Shown here in pieces: positions 21,691-33,590 of a DNA stretch of 64,000 nucleotides. The DNA lies in assembly GCF_021869535.1 (NCBI RefSeq), contig NW_026262690.1, positions 63,992,995 through 64,056,994 on the forward strand, written 5' to 3'. The position numbers and the translations under genes were made by a program. The notes beneath the pieces are model-generated. The model did not search any database, had not been told where the DNA came from, and saw only the letters and a list, made by a program, of their open reading frames with translations. The first letter of the stretch is position 1; each line of letters begins with the position of its first letter. The stretch comes from Mytilus californianus (taxonomy: Eukaryota; Mollusca; Bivalvia; Mytilida; Mytilidae).

Positions 21691-24021
21691 ACAAGTGTGG
21701 ACACAGATCAGTGTGGATAGTATGATTGGATGTTTGACAGTGTTTTATATGACAAAAGGGGTTCTATGTTTTATGTTTTCTATGTATTAACTGTGTTGCA
21801 CAATGACAACCAACATGAGCATTAGGGGTGTTGTTTATGTAATATTTTTTAGTTTTTTATGTTCAACACGGGCATGGAAGAGATACTAATTGCATTAATT
21901 ACCAAATGATTTTGATAGAATATATATGTTCCACATCTTTGGATACATTTTGTAGCTAGGAGAGGAACACATAATAGGTTCATTTTTTTTTAATGTGATT
22001 TTTTTATATGGGAGATGGTATCTGAGAACATGTATTTGCTTACTATTTGTATGGTTCTATTTATATTACTTTGTGGGGGATTGTCAGTATCATAAGTAAA
22101 AGATTTCGGTTAAATGTGGAAATTGTTTCTCAGTTTAGAAGACATTTAATGTTTTTTAGTAATGACTGTCTGACATGATGATTGGGGCTAGATGAGCTAG
22201 AAAGTGAATTTCTGTGTTATTTTTTATTAATTCTTTGAAAATATCTCCTCCAAAGCTGGTCAAAGCAAAAAAAAGTTTTGACCAGTATGAAAATGATATC
22301 AACAAAAGAACCTTTGTGAGCATGCTTCAAAGACTCATAACTAACTACAGTAGTCATATGATAAAATGTCAAGTGGATATTATGAACATCTACTTAATAT
22401 GTCTAAATATCTAAAAAGTTTTAGTATTCAATATGAAAAAGCTATTGCAAAAGTATTCTCTTTTCAGTTTTTTTTTGTTATATGGATACAAATATAAGTG
22501 ATACCAATACAGTAAGGCAGTTTTGTTATGGTATGAAAGTGTAGTAATTAATATTTACTGTTAATTCACACAAATTAAGAAATAAACAAATGAATGATAA
22601 ATGTTGAACATGTACAATGAAATATATTTTAGAAATCAATTAGGCCAGATAGGCCTTATAAATTTTGGTCTTTTTCTTAACATACTGAATGACCATTTGC
22701 ACTCAGGACCGAGTCGCCAGTAGGCAGTACAGATGTAAAAAAATAAAGTGTAACAAAAGAACCTACCATCATATTGCTAGTAGCGCCAGTAGCATTGTTA
22801 GGTGAATTTGTGCTTTTTTATTTTTAGTTTGGCTAATGGACAAAAAATGTTTGGTTCAAATTTAAATAAAATGCTTTTATCTCCCTATTACTTACATTGT
22901 ACATAGAATGGATACTACTTTGACAATTCCTTGTACATGAGAGTTGTCTGTCAAATCTTTATTTCACAAAGAATGAATTGCATAACAATGAACCGAGCTC
23001 AAAGCAAAGCACTTTAATAATACACTTTGACAATGAGCTCAATCCAGTGATATACTTTGTACTACAGGTCCTTCATGAACATCCTACTGGCCAAAACCAT
23101 ATCTCACAAACATGCCATACTACATGGTTGGATCAGAAGTCCTGAAAAAGACATGAACTTTATTAACATATTTTAAGTATATACACCGGTTAAAACTTTC
23201 ACAAATTTGTGGTAAAATTATTCAGTATCTAGCAACCATCAATCGCTTCATGCACAAATTGATATAGGTTGAGTACCCCTCTGACAGAAATAAGAACATA
23301 CCTCCACCTAATTTTAGTTAACTGATGAAGAAACATTCAAAACTATAAAATGTTATCTAATAGACTAGCTGCAATGAAATCCCAGTTTTCTAAAATGGTA
23401 GGTGGAACCTAAAACTCGAAAGATTTTAAACTATGCATTTTAAATATTGCAAATATACATGTAATAATAATTCTTCTAAAAAATTCGCTATATTTTTCCT
23501 TAATTTGTCTTTTGTTCGAGACTGTATATTGACCTCTAGATGTCTTTCAATTACATCCAGTTTGGCGTGGGTTGATGTTTGATTGTTGAACATGTTATAT
23601 ATCGACGTGGGATTTGTTTATATAAATTAGGCGTGAAATAATTTTGGTTAACTGAAATCCTTTAACTTACTTCCAAATTAATGTTAATACTGAGGGAAAA
23701 AATTACATTGCTAAATAACCACTTTAAAACACATGCAAACTTTTTGAGAGGAAGGCATAATGCATGTAACATCTATTAGATCTTTTTTTAAACCATTCTA
23801 AACTACTGATAAGTGATAAAGTTTGTTAACTGTTACTTACCTTCAAAAAGGGGGCTGCATTCACTTTACTAAATAAACATATAAATATAATCAACAATAC
23901 TGAGTGCAACACCTAGGATAAATAGAGGATTGTTTTGTAAGAATAGTTGCTGAAATAAGCAGGCAATATTCAAAGTAGAATAAAAAATATTACAGGACTG
24001 TGTTTTAAAGTAATAAGCATT
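21691..24021. other. Long unassigned A/T-rich stretch
   Basis: An open frame at 22214-22414 (PPKLVKAKKSFDQYENDINK) has no recognised family. No RNA gene or repeat partner was found. It could hold an unrecognised non-coding transcript or diverged repeats. Confidence 0.3.
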
Positions 24022-24480
24022 GTGCAGGGCTCACGTGACCATGCTACTGGGGCGACAAAGTCGCTTTCCTGGTCGCCACTTCGCTTTGACCTACCTTTAA
24101 AAGCAAAATCTAGTCGTCCTGTTGTTTACCATACTCAAATTCAGTCGCTTTCGTCATCGGCAATATTCAACATTTACCAAGTCGATGAAACAGCATTTTT
24201 TCATTTGAAGTAAAGAAATTCAAAGACATAAACGATTTATTTTCTTTAGGTTAAAGCATTGATTTTAAAGTTGGTTGCATGTTATTTTCATAAAGACATT
24301 TTTTTTAATCACTTCTGGTACTTGTTACTCAAGCGTAGATCAAATCATTCTAACTTTCGGCAAAATAAGCTTGTTACTTCATTAGAACGTGATGAAATTA
24401 AAGATTTCTTGTTGTTGTGCAATACACTGTGCTGTTGCGCAATACTTAGTAAATCTGTCGTCAGACTATAAACAAATAAA
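24022..24480 (+). repeat. Probable dispersed repeat beginning with a GTCGC-rich hairpin segment
   Basis: The first 90 bp contain GGCGACAAAGTCGC and GGTCGCCACTTCGCTTTGAC, a set of overlapping inverted boxes. The composition differs sharply from its surroundings, and I associate the segment with a common mussel repeat. No second copy is present in the window. Confidence 0.35.
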
Positions 24481-24484
24481 GTTC

Positions 24485-25040
24485 AATTAATTCCCAGTCA
24501 TATTAGAAATTTATGAAAACGTAAAGGGAGCTTGCATCAATAGATATAAACAATTCACTTAAGTTTCATGAGAATTGCTGACAGCTTTTTTGAGCTATTG
24601 TCTGAAAACTGGAAAATCACCCCTTTTTTAATGAATAAAACCCCATTACTCAGAAATGTAAAATGTAAAATTTATAAAATTCTAAACAGAGCTTACATCA
24701 ATATAGATATAAACAATTCACCAAAGTTTTATGCAAATTAGTTAAAGCGGTTTTGAATTAATGTCCGACATGTTGACGACAGACAGACAGACGGACAACG
24801 GTATACCATAGTAGGGCGTATAAAAATGACAGGGTGTCATACCACACCAAAACCTTCTGAAGGAAACACTAAGTTGGCAAACAAATTTTTTTTTTTCATT
24901 GACAACCCTGTATAACCTTGCAGCAGTATCGAGTCTACATGCATTACCTTGTATATTTCATGTACATTGAACTTAAAAATATGTGGTCATTGTCAAAGTT
25001 AGTTATGTCAGTTATAATTTACACATTTACTGATTGAAAC
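24485..25040 (-). mobile_element. Helitron-like tandem-array element, copy 1, plus duplicated flank
   Basis: Read on the minus strand: TATACGCCC, a GTATACCGTTGTCCG box, a (GTCT)n tract (24778-24792), then ~175-bp tandem units containing AAACTTTGGTGAATTGTTTA and GATGTAAGCTC. This layout (end box, microsatellite, internal minisatellite) fits the non-autonomous Helitron-like elements of molluscs. The element and ~200 bp of flank reappear at 25130-26160. Confidence 0.55.
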
Positions 25041-25129
25041 ATGCCAGAGAAGTGCATGTACAAACTTTTGAATTTGATCTGCAAACTGGGAAAGCCATCC
25101 TTTTTTATGAATAAAATTCCACAATTTAT

Positions 25130-26160
25130 TAAATTGAAAGGGAGCTTGCATCAATAGATATATATAAACAATTAACCAAAGTTTCATGACAACTGCTAAA
25201 ATCATTTTCGAGTTAATGTCCGAAAACATGGAAATCCCCCTTTTTGAATGAATAAAACCCCTTACATTGTAACTGGACAACATGGATAATGTAAATTCTT
25301 AAATTCCAAAATAATCTAAAGGGAGCTCACATCAATACATGAATATAATCCCATATAACTCTGAAACGGGAAACCTAAAATTTATAATATAATCAATTCA
25401 CAACAGTTTCATGCAAATTGGTGAAAGCGTTGAAGAGTTAGTGAACAAAGCATTTTCAGAGTTAATGGGCGTTAACATGAAAATCACCCTTTTTTAATGA
25501 ATAAAACCTCACATTTTGAAAATGTATATTATAAAATTCCTAAAAATCTAAAAGGGAGCTCACGTCAGTAGATATAATCAATTCACCAGAGTTTCATGCA
25601 AATTGGTGAAAATATTATTGAGTTAGTGAACAACATGCTAGAAAAAGACAGATCAGGGCAGACAGACGGACAAAGGCATACCATAATATTTCTCATGAAC
25701 AGGCGTATGAAAACTGCAGGGTACCATTCCAGGCCAACACCCTCTGAAAGAAACACTATAAGGGAGCTTCCTTTCCATTTTATGGGGGAAAAGAGGGGGG
25801 GAGCTAGGATGAAAAATTTTGTCCTGCATTTTTTTTTTTAGTTCCGAGATGTAGTCTGTCCTACCTTTTTATTTTTCACTCTTTTTTGTCTTGCATTTTT
25901 TTCTATTAGTTTATCCCGACTTGTTTTTACATAAATTGTCATCCTGCCTTTTTTTCAAATTTCATTATAGACCCCCCCCACACCCCTAAAAATCAAATGG
26001 TAGCTCCCTAAGTTAGCAAACAAATTATTTTATTTTTACATTGACAAACCTGTATTACCTTGAAGCAATATTAAGTTCATGTATTATCCCGCATATTATT
26101 ACATGTACATTGAACTAAAACAAATTGTGGTCATTGTCAAAATTATAACTTACAGTTTAC
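25130..26160 (-). mobile_element. Helitron-like tandem-array element, copy 2, plus duplicated flank
   Basis: About three tandem units (GGGAGCTCAC(A/G)TCA, ATAATCAATTCAC, CATGCAAATTGGTGAAA) are followed by the GACAGACGGACAA tract and the same flank as copy 1 (TGAAAGAAACACTA, TTAGCAAACAAATT, TGTACATTGAACT). The flank is interrupted by a 247-bp MITE at 25762-26008. Confidence 0.6.
25762..26008. mobile_element. 247-bp fold-back MITE, TAA target duplication, empty site in window
   Basis: The element starts GGGAGCTTCC and ends GGTAGCTCCC. Both arms continue with similar sequence (ATTTT, a G/C run, ATGAAA), giving ~80-bp imperfect inverted arms. TAA lies at both edges (25759-25761, 26009-26011). 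The paralogous flank at 24870 has a single TAA and no insert, which defines the boundaries. A three-base TAA duplication is the hallmark of PIF/Harbinger-mobilised MITEs. Confidence 0.85.
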
Positions 26161-26364
26161 TTTTCCAATGTTTTCAATTTAAGATTAGGGCATTTTTGTC
26201 ATTGGAATTGAGTTTTGTAGACGGGAGATTACCCAAACCTCCAACGACTGTTTTGCGACACCAGCTAGGGCAGTGGGACATCAGCTGGTCCCATATCAGA
26301 TAGATGATATTTGCCCGTCCAAAGTGGATGTGCTGCTTCGTTGCTTCTGGAGGCGACTGGATCC

Positions 26365-26815
26365 ATATAAATCAAGCCTCAATTTATTCATTTTTCTCTT
26401 CATTTAAGTAAGTTTAATCAACCTGCCACCCGTTATCTTCTGATCATATTTGGACAGTTTTCACATTGACCCATCAATACTGGCATTTTAGATCATTTTA
26501 ACTTTCACTTTATAAGAATGTCACATGACCAACATTATGGGGACTGATTTATGCAAATGACCCTTATTCAATAGGAAAACATAAATCTGTATAAATCGAG
26601 CCTCAATTAGTTCATTTCTCTCTTCATTTAAGTAAGTTTAATCGACCTGCCACCCGCTAATTTCTCATATTTGGACAGTTTTCACATTGACACATCAATA
26701 CTGGCATTTTTACTTTAACTTTAAAAGATTGTGACATCACCAACAGAAAAAGTAATTTACAATGCATTATGAGAGCTGATTTAAGAAAATGACCCTTATT
26801 CAATAGGAAAACATA
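26365..26815 (+). repeat. 224-bp tandem duplication
   Basis: CCTCAATT-(A/G)TTCATTT occurs at 26377 and 26601. Both units contain TAAGTAAGTTTAATC(A/G)ACC, TATTTGGACAGTTTTCACAT and GACCCTTATTCAATAGGAAA. No coding signal was seen. Confidence 0.85.
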
Positions 26816-26962
26816 ATCTAACACCTCGTTCATATATGATGCAAATAAGCTGAATGGCCGAGTGTGTTCAATTCGAAAATAAAGAGTTAAATGCCGGAAT
26901 CTCAAAAACAGATGTTGGACATCAGAGTAAATTCGGACTGTATGAGTTTTGGGCAATTTGTA

Positions 26963-26984
26963 GGGGGGGGGGGGGGGGGGGGGG
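26963..26984 (+). repeat. G22 homopolymer
   Basis: Twenty-two G in a row followed by AGGG. Its length is probably unreliable, and it could form G-quadruplex structure. Confidence 0.8.
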
Positions 26985-26999
26985 AGGGTTCAAGAGAAG

Positions 27000-28009
27000 C
27001 AAATGCTCTTTAAATTATGCATGTTTCAAAAATTGGGGAAAAATTACACAGAGAGTTGAGTCATTTTTTTCAGACTTAATTTAAATAATGACTAATGTAG
27101 ACTTACTAAGTTACTTTCTAATTCTATAAAAAAAAATTCACAACTACTGAACAGGAACAATCATGGTACTTTTTTGTCTATGAAACTACACTATGACATC
27201 TGATCTGCAAAACCTACAAACAGACACAGAAATATCATCAAATAGTGAAATATAAGATTGATTGCACCTTGTATGGATAGTTCCGACACGTGTTACATGA
27301 GGAGCCCGTTTGTTTACAAATAATAATGTCACGTGATCACGCACTGACCGTCACAAATTTTTATCCTCCGCCATTATTCTCATTACACAATATTACTGTA
27401 CTTACACAATTCACAAATGCATAACCCAATTATCTTGCGGACATGCAATGGGAATGTGCACGGTTATCAAAAACTACAAAATTATTGCATGTACAGTTAA
27501 TGAAGAAGTTATAATTTTCATCAAAAAGATAAGATTTTCACTCATGACACAAATCGACTGGGTGTCATCGCCATCGGGGATAATTGATAAATGGGATTAA
27601 ATTGACCGCCAAGAAGGTGTAGAGAACCACCTCTGGAGAACCTTAACATTAATAAGAAATACTCACCAAAATTTCTCTATAGTTAACGCTATTTTCAGTT
27701 GGAAAATTTCAGAAAGATGCTGATAAACTTATTTGGTGACACAGATTATTTTCTTGTTTTGGCGCGAAATATATTCTTACTCTTAATGCTTGACGTAACA
27801 AAATTTGTATAGAATTATATTTAACTAAAGCTCAGCGTAAATATGCAGAAGCATGACAATACATTAATGATAAAATGTGTAAATATTGCTGTAAAAGAAT
27901 ATAATTTTACTTTACCAGTATACTTCACTTAGAATTACATTTGAGCGCAAGAAAATCTGAATCCCGGGGTCGAAGTTCAACATATCAACGGAAATTTTTG
28001 CGTGTGCTT
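27000..28009. other. Unassigned stretch
   Basis: 27290-27370 includes a GTCACGTGATCACG palindromic region and CCGCCATTATT, reminiscent of a regulatory region, but no neighbouring gene supports a promoter. Confidence 0.3.
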
Positions 28010-28515
28010 GCGTTGTTTTAGATCGAGGCCACAGCTTTTCAACCAATCGGGGAATGTTTACTTTGGGCATACATCTATTTTTACTGCAGGTTTCGACATG
28101 TTAAAATCGGGATTATAGAAAAATGGAATGTTGTTGGTAGATACAAAACCGTGGCAGAAAATGATGAACACTTTTAGCAAAAGATAAATTGGATCGGGGT
28201 TCTGTGAATTCACATTATTTGTACAACTCTCCTTACTCTTGGGAAGCGTGTGCTTTACATCGAGGCTTGAGTTGCTTTACATCGAGGCTTGCGTTGATTT
28301 ACATCGACGCCATAGTAGTTCAACCAATCGGGGAATGTTTATTTGGGGCATACATCTATTTTTACTGCAGGTTTTGGCATATTTTAATCGAAATTAGAGA
28401 AAAATGGAATGATGTTAGATGTAAAACAGAAAATGATAAATATTTTTAGCAAAAGATGAATTGGATCGGGGTTCTGTGTATTCACATTATTTGTACAACT
28501 CTCCTTACTGATGGC
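28010..28515 (+). repeat. 281-bp tandem duplication with 22-bp minisatellite between units
   Basis: AACCAATCGGGGAATGTTTA occurs at 28041 and 28322. Both units share GCATACATCTATTTTTACTG, ATTGGATCGGGGTTCTGTG and ACAACTCTCCTTACT. Between them TTTACATCGAGGCTTG(A/C)GTTG repeats about two and a half times (28256-28310). Confidence 0.85.
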
Positions 28516-28559
28516 AAAAAATGGAATTTACGTAACCTAAATGGTTCGCGAAAATTAAT

Positions 28560-29030
28560 ATTTTTATATATATATAGTAACAAGGAAATTTGAAAGTCTT
28601 TGATTTATTAATCACATAAGTCAGGCGGTCTATCTTGTCTACATTAAATTGTAAGATCATCGGGGTAATAACAGGGATGAAAACGAACTACCTATACATC
28701 TGATAAGATAATGATAAAAAAAAAAGAAGCATCTGATAAGATCGATGGCTTTAAAACAAGATAGGAAAACATTGTACAATATTAATACGAGAAATAAAGA
28801 AATTAATCCAAATGTCGATTTTCTTTTTTTGTTTATTGAAATCAAAAACTTAAAACGAAAACACTTTTGTTTTTCATTTTGGTTTTTGAGAAATCAAAAA
28901 CGAAAAATGAAAACACTTAAAATTTTCGTTTTCCGTTTTGGTTTTTGAGAAATCAAAACGAAAAACCAATCACTTTTGTTTTTCATTTTGGTTTTGATAT
29001 CTCAAAACGAAAAACGATTGGACGCAAATA
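28560..29030 (-). repeat. Dispersed repeat, inverted copy of 386-850
   Basis: Same order of boxes in reverse complement, including TTTTTGAGAAATCAAAACGA units and CATTGTACAATATTAA. Confidence 0.75.
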
Positions 29031-29079
29031 TACACGGACCAAACAGACATCACCATTACCGAAAACGACGCAAAGACAA

Positions 29080-30050
29080 ACAACAATAACAAAACACTAC
29101 ACAGAAAACTAAAGATTTAGCAACACGAACCCTATCAAAAACCGAGGGTAAATTCAGAAGTGGTAAAGAGTTCCAGCTCCAATAATGGCACCCGTCGAGT
29201 TACTCGTTGCGAGTCAAACACGGTGATAAGTCTCATGCGGTAATGTCGCAATCGAGGAAAAAAGAACGAGACTATGGTTACGACAAGTTGAACATATGTC
29301 AACGTATATTTGTTCCGCCTATCAGCAGTTCCACTGGAACTTTGTTATAAACAATGTCATAATATCTGTTCCTGTTGGAACAAATATTCTATACCATTTA
29401 TTCCGTGAGGAACATTTACTGTAATATTTATTCCACTGGAAATAATATTCCAGAATATTGTTTCCATTTGGAACTTATATTATGAAGGAACTAGCTTCTA
29501 TTCCGTGACAGCATATACCTGGCCATCTGTGACAGACATTTCATAATTCTCCAAAAACATGATGCATCCGCAAAAATTTGGAAGGGATATGACTTAATCA
29601 TTTGGAACCCTTGGTGCAATAGCTTCCTTGTAAGCAACAACTCTCTTATCAAAAAATCATGAAAGGTAACGCAAGTCCTGGAATAACTTATCAATTGAGA
29701 TATATATAATACATATACAGGCGCTGCTGAAATGTTGCTACACAGAAATGGAAAGATTCATAACGGAAAAATTAAATTTCTCTTGTCAGTACTGCCTCCT
29801 TGTAAAATTCTAGATGTAAGTTAATAAATGAAGCAGAATTAACTGTATCTTCGGTATACTTTATTTAAAGTTCATTGGGATAGATGCAGTCCACATAGTC
29901 ACCAAACTTATATTCAGTGAAAGAACATCATCTATATACCGGGACGTCAAGTTAAAGTTTAATGCCAGTTTCGTTTTCTTGAGAAGCTCTTGTAACAAAT
30001 CTGCCTCATAACAATTAAGGAACTAGTCGGCAAACTCTTATTAAAATGTA
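29080..30050 (-). pseudogene. Penelope-like retroelement copy, heavily degraded
   Basis: The minus strand shows SRYIDDVLSLN (about 29915-29945), then DFLIRELLLTRKLLHQGF (29640-29695) and the 3' untranslated boxes. Stops and frameshifts are frequent. A segment at 29308-29505 does not match the other copies and is built of GTTCC/GGAAC palindromes. Confidence 0.65.
29308..29505. repeat. GTTCC-GGAAC palindrome cluster inside retroelement copy
   Basis: At least five palindromic boxes occur at ~30-40 bp spacing: GTTCCACTGGAAC, GTTCCTGTTGGAAC, TTCCGTGAGGAAC, TTCCACTGGAA and TTCCATTTGGAAC. The equivalent position at ~38430 lacks them, so this is an insertion or local expansion. Confidence 0.7.
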
Positions 30051-30585
30051 CTTAGTCTATATTATCTTATTTTGGAAAAAAACATTGGAGGCAGTTTATT
30101 TGATGCATTCTTTTTCCTGTATTTCATTTTAATAAGATCTCTGTTGACAATATTTCAACGGATATGATATATATTTACCATTCTTGAGAAGTTATCCCAT
30201 TGTTATCAAACTCCCAAATATTAACTCTTATTATTCTAGTCCAATATTGTTACTGTGTCTTTTGTTTTGAATTCCAATTGGAAATCCCTTTGCAAGCCAC
30301 CAATAAACACAATGCGATATGCACGCATATAAATAAGCATATAAATTGAAACAAAAGTTTGTTTTCTTTTTTTGATAAAAATATAAATATAACCACAGCA
30401 TCACGATGAGGTTGGTACACTATTATGCATGGCAACGATGCCTAATCCCGTAATTGCGGCAAAAATCCGCGGAGCTGAACCAAACGTAAACTCAATCTGT
30501 AACTCAGCATAGCTCATCATAGTAGACTCAAATACTAAAATAAGGGTCAATATGTGAAGGTGTTTAGAAAAAAGTCCGTTTAAGT
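30051..30585. other. Unassigned stretch
   Basis: No recognisable gene or repeat. Confidence 0.3.
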
Positions 30586-30659
30586 TTCAAGCGTCCTCCC
30601 CATTGAAGCCCTATTAAAACTTTGTACCCCAAGTTCTTTTAACCACTTTTCCCCAGGGC

Positions 30660-30945
30660 AACTATTCCTACAAACTTAAGGGGAGGGTTAGGATCCCGCT
30701 AACATGTTTAACCCCGCCACATTCTTTATGTATGTGTATGTCCCAAGTCTTTAATTTACATATTTGTTTTTCGTTTATTTTTGTACATATAATAGGCCGC
30801 TAGTTTTTCTCGTTTGAATTGTATTACATTTGTCATTTCGGGTCCTTTTATAGCTGACTATGCGGTATGGGCTGTGATCATTGTTGAAGGCCGTACGGTG
30901 ACTTTAATTGTAAATTTCTGTGTCATTTGGTTTCTTGTTGAGAGT
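30660..30945 (+). repeat. Family A copy inside left arm
   Basis: ACATGTTTAACCCCGCC through AAGGCCGTACGGTGAC to GTCATTTGGTTTCTTG. Confidence 0.85.
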
Positions 30946-31329
30946 TGCGTTTTTGAACAAACCAGCGTATCCCAAAGCCTTGATAACCTCTGTAGGCCCC
31001 AAATAAGACGAAAAAAACATCAAAATTGGAGAGAAAACTGAAAAAAATGGTTTCTAACCTCAGGGATATTAACCCTTGGCTATCTTAGATTTAATGCAAT
31101 CAGTATGCATCAGCATCAGGGTACAGCTCATTTGCATATCATTTGCATATTTTTACAAATTCACGAAATTTAGACAATTTCTGATAACAATTCAGCATGC
31201 CAAGGGTTAATATCCCTGAGGTTAGAAACCATTTATTTTCAGTTTTCTCTCCAATTTTGATGTTTTTTCGTCTTATTTGGGGCCTACAGAGGTTATCAAG
31301 GCTTTGGGATACGCTGGTTTGTTCAAAAA

Positions 31330-31600
31330 CGCAACTCTCCACAAGAAACCAAATGACACAGAAATTAACAATTATAGGTAACCGTACGGCCTTCAACAAT
31401 AATCACAGCCCATATCGCATAGTCAGCTATAAAAGGCCCCGAAATGACAAATGTAATACAATTCAAACGAGAAAAACTAGCGGCCTATTTTATGTACAAA
31501 AATAAACGAAAAACAAATATGTAAATTAAAGACTTGGGACAGACACATACATTAAGAATGTGGCGGGGTTAAACATGTTAGCGGGATCCCAACCCTCCCT
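31330..31600 (-). repeat. Family A copy inside right arm
   Basis: Reverse complement of the left-arm copy. Confidence 0.85.
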
Positions 31601-31694
31601 CTAAGTTTGTAGGAATAGTTGTCCTGGGGAACAGTGGTTAAAAGAACTTGGGGTACAAAGTTTTAATAGGGCTTCAATGGGGAGGACGCTTGAA

Positions 31695-32159
31695 GAATCT
31701 CATTAAGAACCAACAATAGCAATGCAGTTATAATTTGCATCAAGCCTCAGTAGTACATTAAGATTCAAGTGTGTACAAATGAAGGTACAGAGATCCGTGG
31801 GTCTGAGCACTATGAGTCCAAAGTTTAACATAGTCTTTATTGGGAAAAGCTTAAAATTCATCTTATTCAGAACCTGCAATGCCAAACATAATTAGAGGCT
31901 CCAGGGAGCTTGAATTGCTCCCCTATTCAACTGGGTCTCATTTGACTTGATTATAAATAAAGTTCTAGTATGTGCAAGTCTGAGGTGCTAGTGAATAACT
32001 TTAATTAAGCTTGATTGCATAAAGTGTTCAATATTCTCAAAAAAAAAAAAAGATGAATTTGTTTACGATACAAACTTTGCCTTTACTGGCGACCATTTTG
32101 AAATTCCTATCGCTTCAAAAAGTGAAAAGTTAAACTATAAGGTTGTCGTTATTATCACA
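31695..32159. other. Unassigned stretch
   Basis: A minus-strand open frame (31703-31885) lacks recognisable content. Confidence 0.3.
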
Positions 32160-32440
32160 TAGCGGTCAGGAGTCTGTAATTTAGTGGTTGTCATTTGTTG
32201 CTGTGTTACATATTCGTGTTTCGGTCTTTATTTGTACATTATTAAAACCGTTATTTTCACTCGTTTGAATTAAATTGTTAAACAGCTGTCATTTCGGGGA
32301 CTCTCCCTCTGGTATCTTTCGTCCCTCTTTTATAGCTGACTATGCGGGGGCTTTTCTCATTATTGAGGGCATTATGATGACCTATAGTTGTTAATTTCTG
32401 TGTCATTTAGTCTCTTGGCAATCATAATACATATTCTTTT
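32160..32440 (+). repeat. Family A copy carrying a foreign insert from the Penelope-like 3' UTR
   Basis: Standard boxes (GGTTGTCATTTGTTGCTG, GTCATTTCGGGGAC, TTTTATAGCTGACTATGCGG) are present. Between the last two sits CTCCCTCTGGTATCTTTCGT, otherwise seen in the 3' UTR of the element at 18423-20160 (near 20120). Confidence 0.75.
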
Positions 32441-32450
32441 ATATATATAT

Positions 32451-32747
32451 AGCGATGTCGTTATTACGACATAGCTATGTCGTAATTACGACATAGTGTT
32501 GTCGTAATTACGACTTGTTATGTCGAAATTACGACATAGCGATGTCGTTATAACGACATGTTATGTCGAAATTACGACATAGCGATGTCGTTATAACGAC
32601 ATGTTATGTCGAAATTACGACATAGCGATGTCGTAATAACGACATGTTATGTCGAAATTACGACATAGTGATGTCGTTATTACGACATGCTATGTCGTAA
32701 TTACGACATAAAATTTTTTTTGTGAATGGCCCTTATCGGCTTCCGTA
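32451..32747 (+). repeat. 43-bp palindromic CGACAT satellite, about six units, with conserved right flank
   Basis: Same unit as at 11928. The array is followed by a T tract and AATGGCCCTTATCGGCTTCC at 32725. Both T and A variants of the spacer (GTCGTTATAACGAC, GTCGTAATTACGAC) occur. Confidence 0.85.
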
Positions 32748-33259
32748 CATATGTGAAGTTGTTTATTCTTTTATTAGCTCACCTGACACAAAGTGCCTTT
32801 GTGAACTATTATTACTTGCGACGGTCATCAGTTGTTTGTAAAGTTATCACATTTTTTTATCAATTTGAACTTATCCGGCTTTACGTGAATTTTTTACTTG
32901 CAGAGCATTATACTGTAGGACATTTGTTGTGCATTTCATCCCTTCAGATAAATACACGTTGTTTCTAAAATCAGTTAATGCTAGATGATGCCGATTTACT
33001 TGTTTTTGAAAGTTGCAATTTATTGACAAATTTACAGCTGCTTTTGAGTATTTGTATGTTTCACAGTGTTTTGTATAGAAATATTTAATATTGTCATAAT
33101 AATCAATGTAATGAATATGTAATCATGTGTATATAATTTAACTTGATTGTACTGCTTGATTGTATTGAGTCTGACCGTCATAATTGAAAATACCGCTTTT
33201 ATAATAATAAAAAAAAGACACACAAAAAACGTTCAGTTCTTTAGGAGAGCAGTGATAAT
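32748..33259. other. Unassigned stretch
   Basis: No gene recognised. Confidence 0.3.
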
Positions 33260-33395
33260 ATATCAATAAAAACAAAAAAGTATAACAAAAATGCCGAACT
33301 CTAAAGCAAATCAAAAAAGGGGAAGTCCATAAAAACTGACAAAATCAAACGCTATCAATCATCAGAACAAGTGAAAAACAACTGCTTTATTCCTG
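33260..33395 (-). repeat. Fragment of a common mussel-type repeat
   Basis: AAAAATGCCGAACTC, GGGGAAGTCCATAA and ATTCCTGGCTC follow the order of a repeat I associate with family C (33770-34135). It is interrupted at 33395 by a LINE tail. Confidence 0.4.
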
Positions 33396-33399
33396 GCTC

Positions 33400-33590
33400 A
33401 AATTGTGTCAATGACATTGTTTGTATGTTACTTTGTTTAAATGTGTTTACATGTTTTTGTTAAAGTGTACTTCAATCACTCTTATCATTCACTTTGCTTT
33501 ATTGTGGAATAATTCATTTGATTGTATTGCTCAAATTTTAAGCACCTTGATTGGTTAATAAAATTATCATATCTTATCAAATATACCCAA
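33400..33590 (+). mobile_element. LINE 3'-end fragment
   Basis: A T-rich untranslated stretch ends TTGATTGGTTAATAAAATTA and TCATATCTTATC, resembling the tail of the element at 2728-3917. Only ~190 bp are present. Confidence 0.5.

Larger units (their letters stand above)
30586..31694. repeat. Large inverted repeat: two ~494-bp arms around a 120-bp spacer
   Basis: The left arm (30586-31079) is matched in reverse complement by 31200-31694 with only sporadic mismatches, including non-repeat sequence such as CAAGCGTCCTCCCCATTGAA and AAGCCTTGATAACCTCTGTA. The spacer 31080-31199 is unique and contains TTTGCATATCATTTGCATAT. Each arm contains one family A copy. Outside the arms the sequences diverge at once. 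Confidence 0.9.

Noticed and set aside
30814..31399. Two open frames with the same protein on opposite strands
   Set aside because: Explained by the large inverted repeat; the shared frame spans family A sequence and has no domain.
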